Source of the DNA: Paraburkholderia phytofirmans OLGA172
GTDB taxonomy: Bacteria > Pseudomonadota > Gammaproteobacteria > Burkholderiales > Burkholderiaceae
Assembly (NCBI RefSeq): GCF_001634365.1
Contig: NZ_CP014578.1
Location: 1,612,001-1,676,000, forward strand
DNA length: 64,000 bases
Direction: 5' to 3'
The position numbers and the translations under genes were made by a program. Shown piece after piece: positions 57,650 to 64,000 of this stretch; position 1 is the first letter of the stretch; every line of letters starts with the position of its first letter. Under the pieces are notes generated by a model. The model searched no databases and was not told the origin of the DNA. It saw only the letters and a list, made by a program, of their open reading frames with translations.

Positions 57650-59350
57650 ATGACCGCCTATCCCGAAAATCCGACAGGCTCCTATTTAGGCGCTGTGTTT
57701 TACCTTTGGCGCAAAATTACCGACCGGCGCAAGAGGGGCCTGCGGGCAATTTCATGGACACTCCATCTCAAACTTGCCAGCGCGATGCTACTCGTTCTCG
57801 CGCTGGACGCGGTAGGCTATCTGAATGCTGTTTACCATGTCTCGGCCAACGACAAAGCACTTTTGGCGATACTCGCCATCATCTTTACCGTCGTGGCGTT
57901 GCTGACAATCGCGGTCGGACTTATTCTACCGGGCGTGATTTCGTATGCGGCGATTGAGGTCTCCGAAGCCGCGGACCATCTTGCGGGTGGCACGTTGGCC
58001 GATTTTTCGCGTGCAATGCTCGCCTTGGCGGCCTCTGACCTCGAGGAGGCCCGGGTCAAGCTGGACTTCACGCCCGTTGTTGTGCGTTCGCGGGACGAAG
58101 TGGGCGACATGGCCAGTAGCTTTAACAGACTTCAGCAAGAAATCGCGAGAGCGGCGCGTGGCTTGGACGGAGCACGTGAGGGATTACGCGAAGCGCGGCA
58201 CAGTCTTGAACAGCGAGTCGAAGAGCGTACCCAGGCCGAGCGCGAAGCCCGACAGGCAGCCGACGCCGCGAACCGCTCGAAGGATCAGTTCCTCGCAAAC
58301 ATCAGCCACGATCTGCGTACTCCGCTGAACGCCATACTAGGTTACACGCAAATACTATTGCACGACGATAAGCTGACTGAGCGCCAGGTTAGCGGGCTAA
58401 AAGTCATCTCGCGCAGTGGCGAGCACCTGCTCTCGCTGATCAATGATCTTTTGGACTTCGCCAAGATCGAAGCCAGAAAGCTTGATTTGGATCCAAGGGA
58501 CGTTGCGGTGGCGGCTTTCCTGTCTTCCATTGCCGAGATAGTGAGTGTGAGGGCCGCTGAAAAGAACCTTGATTTCGAGTTCGTGTGCGCGCCGAACCTC
58601 CCGTCTGCTATCCGCGCGGATGAGAAAAGACTGCGCCAGGTCCTGCTGAATTTGTTGGATAACGCCATAAAGTTTACGAAGACAGGCTATGTACGCTTCA
58701 GCGTGACCTTTACGCCACCGGGAACGCTCTGCTTTGAGGTTGAGGATACCGGGATCGGCGTCGAGTCGCTCGAATTGGATACTATCTTCGCCGCGTTTGC
58801 GCGAGGGCAGAACGGACGTGTGCCGGCCGCTGGCACGGGCTTGGGCTTAGCTATTTGCCGTGACATCGTGCGATTGATGGGCGCTGAGATACACGTGCAC
58901 AGTCAGGTCGGGCAGGGCAGTTGCTTCTGGTTCAAACTCGAAACCACCGTATCGGCTGCGCCTCTTGCTACCGTAAATCCCTCATGGATCATCACGGGCT
59001 ACAAGGACGAACGCAAGAAAGTCATGGTGGTGGACGACGTACTTGACAATCGCGCCGTGCTCGTCGACATGCTTACCCCGCTGGGCTTCGTGGTGACCGA
59101 GGCGAAGGACGGTGCGGATGCATTAGAAAAGGCATCCGCCCAAGTACCCGACCTCGTCCTGGTTGATTTGGTGATGCCCGACATGGATGGCTTGGAGACG
59201 ATCAGGCGGTTACGCTGCATGCGGACTCTCGAAGGCACACCGGTTATCGTCGTTTCAGCAAGCGCGTCGCGCGACGATTCGATCGTCAGCCTCGCGGGGG
59301 GGGGCGAATGCGTTCCTCGCAAAGCCGATCGTTCTGGACTTGCTTCTTAG
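57650..59350 (+). CDS. hybrid histidine kinase, C-terminal half of the split transporter-kinase, frameshifted in the receiver
   Basis: 566 codons are readable. The first 11 codons are IS1182 sequence; genuine sequence begins at 57685 (YLGAVFYLWRKITDRRKRG). Two further membrane helices follow (LHLKLASAMLLVLALDAVGY and AIIFTVVALLTIAVGLILPG), then a HAMP-like segment (~150-190). HisKA has the phospho-His in QFLANISHDLRTPLNAILGY. HATPase_c has N-box LLNLLDNAIKFTKTG and G-boxes VEDTGIGV and GTGLGLAICRDI. The receiver has MVVDDVLDNRAV and phosphoacceptor Asp in LVLVDLVMPDMDGLETIRRL. Within the receiver a G9 tract (59296-59304) shifts the frame just before the conserved Lys, ending the protein early. 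No start codon with an SD exists, so translation is doubtful. Confidence 0.82.
   Translation: MTAYPENPTGSYLGAVFYLWRKITDRRKRGLRAISWTLHLKLASAMLLVLALDAVGYLNAVYHVSANDKALLAILAIIFTVVALLTIAVGLILPGVISYAAIEVSEAADHLAGGTLADFSRAMLALAASDLEEARVKLDFTPVVVRSRDEVGDMASSFNRLQQEIARAARGLDGAREGLREARHSLEQRVEERTQAEREARQAADAANRSKDQFLANISHDLRTPLNAILGYTQILLHDDKLTERQVSGLKVISRSGEHLLSLINDLLDFAKIEARKLDLDPRDVAVAAFLSSIAEIVSVRAAEKNLDFEFVCAPNLPSAIRADEKRLRQVLLNLLDNAIKFTKTGYVRFSVTFTPPGTLCFEVEDTGIGVESLELDTIFAAFARGQNGRVPAAGTGLGLAICRDIVRLMGAEIHVHSQVGQGSCFWFKLETTVSAAPLATVNPSWIITGYKDERKKVMVVDDVLDNRAVLVDMLTPLGFVVTEAKDGADALEKASAQVPDLVLVDLVMPDMDGLETIRRLRCMRTLEGTPVIVVSASASRDDSIVSLAGGGECVPRKADRSGLAS
59296..59304 (+). repeat. G9 homopolymer causing a frameshift
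   Basis: Nine consecutive Gs within the receiver domain. With eight Gs the frame would read SLAGGANAFLAKPIVLDLLL, restoring the conserved receiver Lys and the 3' domain. Slippage or a sequencing error could each explain it. Confidence 0.8.
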
Positions 59351-59645
59351 CGCGATCGCCGGCCTGCTCGCGTTGCAATGGATCTATGCGCCGGCTCCTT
59401 CTCCGCTCCTCGACGAGATGGCACGCGAGCCGATGCGTTTTCCTTCACCAGAGCGTATGACAGTCTTATGTCGTCTGGTGCAGATCGGCAACATGCGTGA
59501 CGTCGCTCAATGGACTGAGCAAATCGCGGCTCTTGACCCGGGATATCGACCGTTTGCCAATCAGATATTCGCCCTCGCAAAGCGCTATGAATGTCAGGAG
59601 CTTCTAAAGCTCGTTAATCGCTACGTCACCTCGCCTGAAATGTGA
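59305..59645 (+). pseudogene. hybrid kinase 3' end (receiver tail and C-terminal helical domain), out of frame
   Basis: Continues the receiver (ANAFLAKPIVLDLLLSAIAG with the conserved Lys), then a helical domain MTVLCRLVQIGNMRDVAQWT, EQIAALDPGYRPFANQIFAL, AKRYECQELLKLVNRYVTS. This domain closely parallels the C-terminus of the 983-aa kinase at 47189. It is separated from the rest only by the extra G in the G9 tract. Confidence 0.82.
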
Positions 59646-60191
59646 TCGCATTGGCGAATAGGCGCCCCCCATCGTGCGTGACCGCGATCGACAAGCATAG
59701 GGCTAAGTCGGTGTCGTTCTCAGCGTCGTCCCGGTTGAGTCACGCCGCATTCGTCCGTTGAATTGCGGATCATCGTAGGCGTGACACTCATGCCGTGCAT
59801 CAATCGTCTTTGAGTTTGGCTACTTTGATGTCCACCAAATCATATGGCAGCCAACCTGCACAAAAAATCTCACCTGAAATGGACACTCCCGGTGAGTCAA
59901 AGTGCGGTGCATCGAGATCTGAAGAATGCAGCGCAATCCGTACCGCGACCATGGCAGCTCTTCGTCAACTTCGGTAACGGGTCTTCGCGGGTCAAATCCA
60001 CCAGCGTTCGTTTTTTCCAGCTCTCAGTTAGTTAAGCTGGACGCCCAACGCCCAACGCCCAACGCCCAACGCTTCTGCAGTCCGTCCATCAGACATGCGA
60101 CAAGGAACGTGCTTGACTGTAAAACCTGAGGTTGCATCCTGTAAATTTGATGGCATGATGTTTGTCACGTCCCCAGTTCCACGAGTGTGAA
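59646..60191. other. intergenic region upstream of the Crp/Fnr gene
   Basis: No supported gene. It holds a heptanucleotide tandem repeat at 60041-60072 about 120 bases before the Crp/Fnr start. Confidence 0.4.
60041..60072 (+). repeat. heptanucleotide tandem repeat (ACGCCCA)
   Basis: Four and a half perfect copies of the 7-mer in 32 bases, in the promoter region of the Crp/Fnr-family gene. Confidence 0.9.
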
Positions 60192-60884
60192 ATGTCTTCG
60201 ATCACGGATACCTCGCCAGAAATGCGCGCCAACACTTGGTTCGGCTCCTTGCTTCCCGCCGAGCAACATGCTCTGCTCAACTGCAGCGAATCGCTCACAC
60301 TGCAGCCGGGGGATTACTTGTTTCGGCAGGGAGACGTACCAAGCGGTTTTTACGGACTTAATCGTGGGCGCTTCAAGGTTTCCACATTGCGAGCGGACGG
60401 CAAGGAAGCGATTCTCGCGGTCATTGAGGCCGGCAACTGGTTCGGACAGACATCGATGGCGCAACGGGTGCCGCGAATGCGCGACGTCGTCGCCTTGGAG
60501 AGCTCATCCATTTTCGCTGTTAATGCGCACACATTCGAAACGTTGATGAAAAATGATAGCGTCCGTGCGGCGATTGCGGACCTTCAGTTAAAACATATGA
60601 ACTGGCTGTATCGGATGGTCGAAGACGTAACGCTTCATTCCACGCGTGCAAGGATTTCCCGGAGACTTTTGCTTCTTGCTTACGGTGACATAACCATGGC
60701 GGCCGAGATGCGACGCACAATATCCGTATCGCAGGAGACGCTGGCAATGATGTTAGGAATTACTCGTCCGACCTTGGCATTGGAACTGAAGGCAATGTCG
60801 GCAAAGGGCGCAATCGCACTGAGTTATGGACGCATCAATATCTTGTCGGAGGAACTTCTTCTAACGTTTCAGGAATACATCTAA
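60192..60884 (+). CDS. Crp/Fnr-family transcriptional regulator
   Basis: 230-aa regulator. The N-terminal cyclic-nucleotide-binding-fold domain (residues ~15-130) has LLPAEQHALLNCSESLTLQP, GDYLFRQGDVPSGFYGLNRG and EAGNWFGQTSMAQRVPRMRD. A dimerisation helix follows, then a C-terminal Crp-type HTH (~165-225, ARISRRLLLLAYGD and ISVSQETLAMMLGITRPTLA). The N-terminus has no Fnr-type cysteine cluster, so it is not an Fe-S oxygen sensor; whether it binds cAMP is unclear. Start at ATG 60192 (the frame is open from 60162). It sits upstream of and co-directional with the acyl-CoA synthetase at 61387. Confidence 0.92.
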   Translation: MSSITDTSPEMRANTWFGSLLPAEQHALLNCSESLTLQPGDYLFRQGDVPSGFYGLNRGRFKVSTLRADGKEAILAVIEAGNWFGQTSMAQRVPRMRDVVALESSSIFAVNAHTFETLMKNDSVRAAIADLQLKHMNWLYRMVEDVTLHSTRARISRRLLLLAYGDITMAAEMRRTISVSQETLAMMLGITRPTLALELKAMSAKGAIALSYGRINILSEELLLTFQEYI

Positions 60885-61386
60885 CGCGGTCGCCGGCACC
60901 GCCAGTGAGCAGTTGGCATTGCAAAGATTGGCATTCCGCCTATCCACATCGTTAGCTAAATAGGTCAACGGATAGTGCCTACCCGTCGTTGACAAACCGA
61001 GCCTGAAAGTACATCCCTACCTTCGCCCCAGTCGCAGCCCCTCTTGCCGACCTGCTGCGCAGCACAAGCATTTATGTAAATGCAGGGGGCGGCTGAATTT
61101 CATGAAATTACAGCTTGCTCCCGCCTTCAATGCCGCGTCACCGTATGCGCGCTAACACCCTCACGTATTGTTCCGCGAGTCAGGCCACCGGCATCGTCAG
61201 CTTTGAGGTTGGGACTAACCCGAAGATTGCAAAGTTCTTGACAGTTTTCGATCCCAAGTGCCCATAGCATAATCGCAATACATATAGAGCGTGGCGCGTG
61301 TGTCTCACGGAAGCACGATTACGCGGGGGGCGCTGACGACCTGTGTCCGATAGCTGTGCAAGTAATTATCAGAGAAGGAGACGTAG
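60885..61386. other. promoter region of the second acyl-CoA synthetase gene
   Basis: About 500 bases without a gene. A TTGACA at 61238-61243 is the best -35 candidate; no good -10 stands at the right spacing. GGAG is found nine bases before the synthetase ATG. Confidence 0.35.
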
Positions 61387-63036
61387 ATGCTTGACGATTT
61401 GAGGCACTCAACGCCATCGGCTTATAGTTATCCGTTGTTGATAAAGAACTTGTTACACGCGCCGCTCTCCCAAGCCGCAAGTCAGGAGATCGTCTACCGA
61501 GGCGAGCAGCGGTTCACCTATGCGATGCTGCGAGAACGTATTTGCCGGCTCGCGAACGGGCTTTGTCACCTTGGCATGCGGAATGGAAGTACGATCGCAG
61601 TGATGGACTGGGACAGCCACCGGTATCTCGAGTGCTACTTCGCAGTTCCGATGATGGGTGCAGTGCTGCAGACGGTCAATGTGCGGCTATCGCAGGACGA
61701 GATAGCCTATACCATCAACCACGCGGGGGCGGAAATCCTGCTCGTCCACACGGACTTCCTACCTGTGGTCGAAGCAATTAAGGACAAGCTTGAAACAGTA
61801 TGCAAATTCGTTTTAATTAGCGACGAAGGTAGTAACGCAGGCGGGCATGCTGTCCCGTTTTCATGCGAATACGAAAGCATGCTTGCAGTTAGTGCGCCGA
61901 CTTGCGATTTTCCAGACTTCGACGAAAACACGCGGGCCACCACCTTCTACACGACGGGAACTACCGGTCTGCCCAAGGGAGTGTGGTTCTCGCATCGTCA
62001 ACTTGTCCTGCACACGATCACTCTGATGGCTGCGTTGTCTAGCCCGCAGTCCGGGCAGCGGTTCCATCGGGGTGACGTTTACATGCCACTCACGCCCATG
62101 TTCCATGTTCACGCATGGGGTGTTCCCTACGTCGCTACGGCGCTTGGCGTCAAGCAGGTATATCCCGGTCGATACGTCCCGGACCGTGTGTTGAAGCTGG
62201 TCCGCGACGAAGGCGTTACGTTCTCGCATTGCGTCAGCACTGTCCTGCATATGCTACTGGTCTGTCCCGAGGCAAAGAACGTTGACCTGAGCAAGTGGAA
62301 GATTGTTATTGGTGGGGCAGCACTACCGCACGGTCTGGCACGCGCCGCGCTCGACCGAGGCATTGACGTCTTTACCGGTTATGGCATGTCGGAGACCTGC
62401 CCCTTGCTCACGCTTTCACAGTTGCGACCTGGCAGTGAGTCGCTTGATATCGATGAACAGGTTCGCCTGCGCTGTAAAACCGGTTTTCCGGTCCCGCTCG
62501 TTGATCTGCGCCTCGTAAATGAAAGCATGGAGAACGTCGCGCACGACGGCAAGGGCTACGGCGAGATTGTGGTGCGCGCGCCTTGGCTTACGGAGGGCTA
62601 TCTTAAAGATCCGATAGCCTCCGCGCGGCTCTGGGAGGGCGGTTATCTGCATACCCAGGACATAGCCAACGTCGATGCTACAGGCAACGTGCAGATCACT
62701 GACCGAATCAAGGACGTGATCAAGTCCGGCGGCGAGTGGGTTTCGTCATTGGAGATCGAAAGCATAATCTCGCGACACCCGGGTGTTGCTGAAGTAGCGG
62801 TGATCGGCATGAAGGATGAACGTTGGGGAGAACGGCCTGTGGCGCTTGTGGTTATAAAGCCGGATGCTCAGTCGCCAGTTACGGAGGACCATATCAGACA
62901 GCATGTGCTTATGTTCAGTGAAAAGGGGCAGATTTCTAAGTATGCGGTGCCGCAGGTTGTGAAGTTTGTCAATGCACTCGAAAAAACAAGCGTCGGCAAG
63001 ATGAATAAGAAACGGATGCGCGAGCAATTCGGTTGA
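61387..63036 (+). CDS. AMP-forming acyl-CoA synthetase (medium/long-chain type), paralogue
   Basis: 549-aa ANL-family enzyme, closely similar to the one at 36116-37771 over its whole length. P-loop TTFYTTGTTGLPKGVWFSHR; PMFHVHAWGVPYVATALGVK; VFTGYGMSETCPLLTL; hinge TDRIKDVIKSGGEWVSSLEI; catalytic lysine in EKTSVGKMNKKRMREQFG. It forms acyl-CoA from an acid, CoA and ATP through an acyl-AMP. GGAGACGTAG precedes the ATG. It lies between a Crp/Fnr regulator and an SDR gene, an arrangement suited to an inducible acid-degradation pathway. The substrate is unknown. Confidence 0.93.
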   Translation: MLDDLRHSTPSAYSYPLLIKNLLHAPLSQAASQEIVYRGEQRFTYAMLRERICRLANGLCHLGMRNGSTIAVMDWDSHRYLECYFAVPMMGAVLQTVNVRLSQDEIAYTINHAGAEILLVHTDFLPVVEAIKDKLETVCKFVLISDEGSNAGGHAVPFSCEYESMLAVSAPTCDFPDFDENTRATTFYTTGTTGLPKGVWFSHRQLVLHTITLMAALSSPQSGQRFHRGDVYMPLTPMFHVHAWGVPYVATALGVKQVYPGRYVPDRVLKLVRDEGVTFSHCVSTVLHMLLVCPEAKNVDLSKWKIVIGGAALPHGLARAALDRGIDVFTGYGMSETCPLLTLSQLRPGSESLDIDEQVRLRCKTGFPVPLVDLRLVNESMENVAHDGKGYGEIVVRAPWLTEGYLKDPIASARLWEGGYLHTQDIANVDATGNVQITDRIKDVIKSGGEWVSSLEIESIISRHPGVAEVAVIGMKDERWGERPVALVVIKPDAQSPVTEDHIRQHVLMFSEKGQISKYAVPQVVKFVNALEKTSVGKMNKKRMREQFG

Positions 63037-63373
63037 TGTTCGAGGTAAGTCGGCATTTTTGTCATTGTAGGACACGGCCTCGCAATCCTTGCCGACTACT
63101 AGCCCCGAGTTAGGTGTACCGGCCGGAACGTGACGGAATAGGTGAGGGCTGACTATCACGCCCTAGTGCGTCGCGGAAAGCAGAGCGTCGCATCGACGTT
63201 GAGAAGCGGAAAATTTGCGAGCGCTTTCTGCGGCACCCAGCTATGTTTACCTGGCTCTTTACTGCGCACGTTACCGACAATCGACGTCGGAGTAATGGTC
63301 GACAACGAAACGACCGGGTTCAATCGGGTCGACCGCTTAAGGACCTTCGGTTCAGCAAACAGGAGTTCTCCCC
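63037..63373. other. intergenic region between acyl-CoA synthetase and SDR gene
   Basis: 337 bases with no supported gene or terminator. The SDR gene's SD (AGGAG at 63361) is at its right end. Confidence 0.4.
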
Positions 63374-64000
63374 ATGGGTAGGATTAGTCATTTTTTTGAT
63401 CTCACCAACAAGACTGCACTCATCACCGGCGGGTCGCGCGGGCTGGGTCTCCAGATTGCCGAGGCGCTCGGCGAGTACGGAGCGAACTTGGTGCTTTCGG
63501 CGCGGAAGGCTGACGAACTGCGCGATGCGCAGGACCACCTGCAGCGACTTGGTATAGATGCTGAATGCGTCACCGCGGATAGTACTATCGACAGTGACAT
63601 TCATCGGCTTGGGGCCGAAGCGATAGCAAAGTTTGGCAAGGTTGACATTCTCGTCAATAATGCCGGCGCCACATGGGGTTCGCCCGCTAGTGAGCATCCG
63701 CTGGAGGCGTGGGACAAGCTTATGAACCTCAACGTGCGCGCTGTTTTTCTGCTTTCCCAGTACATCGGCAAGCACTCGATGATCCCATGCCGATATGGGC
63801 GGATTATTGATGTCGCCTCAATCGCCGGCCTTCGCGGCAATCAGCCGGGTTCGCCCCCGACGATTGCGTATAACACAAGCAAGGGCGCCGTGGTGAACTT
63901 CACGCGGGCGCTGGCTGGCGAGTGGGGGCAGTTTGGAATTACCGTCAATGCACTGGCGCCGGGGTTTTTTCCGTCCAAGATGACAAACGGGACGATCGCG
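63374..64000 (+). CDS. short-chain dehydrogenase/reductase, N-terminal ~209 codons (runs off right edge)
   Basis: NAD(P)-dependent SDR oxidoreductase of the classical type. The cofactor motif is ALITGGSRGLGLQIAEALGE (TGxxxGxG), followed by VDILVNNAGATWG, the catalytic Ser in RIIDVASIAGLRG, the YxxxK motif in TIAYNTSKGAVVNFTRALAG, and VNALAPGFFPSKM. AGGAG stands eight bases before the ATG. The classical ~250-260-aa form would end shortly beyond the window. It may oxidise a 3-hydroxyacyl or other alcohol intermediate made after the acyl-CoA synthetase step, but the substrate is not evident. Confidence 0.92.
   Translation, partial: MGRISHFFDLTNKTALITGGSRGLGLQIAEALGEYGANLVLSARKADELRDAQDHLQRLGIDAECVTADSTIDSDIHRLGAEAIAKFGKVDILVNNAGATWGSPASEHPLEAWDKLMNLNVRAVFLLSQYIGKHSMIPCRYGRIIDVASIAGLRGNQPGSPPTIAYNTSKGAVVNFTRALAGEWGQFGITVNALAPGFFPSKMTNGTIA

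Overview
The window looks like an accessory replicon or genomic-island stretch of a Burkholderiales beta-proteobacterium, most likely Paraburkholderia, Caballeronia or Burkholderia. The evidence is two DUF4148 secreted proteins, two trimeric OmpC-type porins, a DUF3579 protein, FUSC/aromatic-acid exporters, high G+C codon use, and a heavy load of insertion sequences (IS4, IS5, IS6, IS110, IS1182, ISL3). No rRNA, tRNA or CRISPR was found.

Layout. 1-3.4 kb: the N-terminal part of a second RpoD-type sigma factor running off the left edge, and a PucR/CdaR-type regulator with a 3' frameshift. 4.1-8.8 kb: a glutarate module, glaH (csiD) and lhgO. Its divergent LysR regulator is split by a complete IS4-family element with 13-bp perfect ends and an 11-bp target duplication. 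9.4-13.8 kb: an exporter gene, then a mosaic of IS5, IS4, tyrosine-recombinase and ISL3 fragments ending in an intact IS5 element. 13.9-24.5 kb: a co-directional acyl-CoA oxidation operon (carnitine-dehydrogenase-like/beta-propeller fusion, enoyl-CoA hydratase, type III CoA-transferase, EtfB, EtfA, ETF-quinone oxidoreductase, acyl-CoA dehydrogenase) and a FUSC-type protein. 25-33.4 kb: DUF3579, mqo, a chemotaxis-receptor remnant, a porin, and two DUF4148 genes that share a conserved promoter region. An AT-hook-like protein and a run of five hairpins lie between the DUF4148 genes. 33.6-44 kb: IS6/IS5 wreckage, a second porin, an acyl-CoA synthetase divergent from a MalT-like regulator across a G-rich tract, an IS110 remnant and a monomeric NADP isocitrate dehydrogenase. 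44.4-60.9 kb: a signalling region with a NarL-type response regulator and hybrid kinase, a 983-aa hybrid kinase with degenerate receivers, an AraC regulator, a kinase remnant, an APC permease, another hybrid kinase and a Crp/Fnr regulator. 61.4-64 kb: a second acyl-CoA synthetase and the start of an SDR oxidoreductase.

How the genes work together. Glutarate is hydroxylated by GlaH to L-2-hydroxyglutarate, and LhgO oxidises this to 2-oxoglutarate with electrons going to the quinone pool. The ETF operon can activate, dehydrogenate, hydrate and oxidise an unidentified acyl-CoA and pass its electrons to quinone. Mqo and isocitrate dehydrogenase supply TCA-cycle steps.

The most notable reconstruction: removing the IS1182 element at 56040-57682 with one copy of its TA flank joins the APC permease and the downstream hybrid kinase in frame. 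Correcting a G9 tract by one base then restores the receiver and C-terminal domain, giving one ancestral transporter-sensor kinase of about 1118 aa that is now broken twice.
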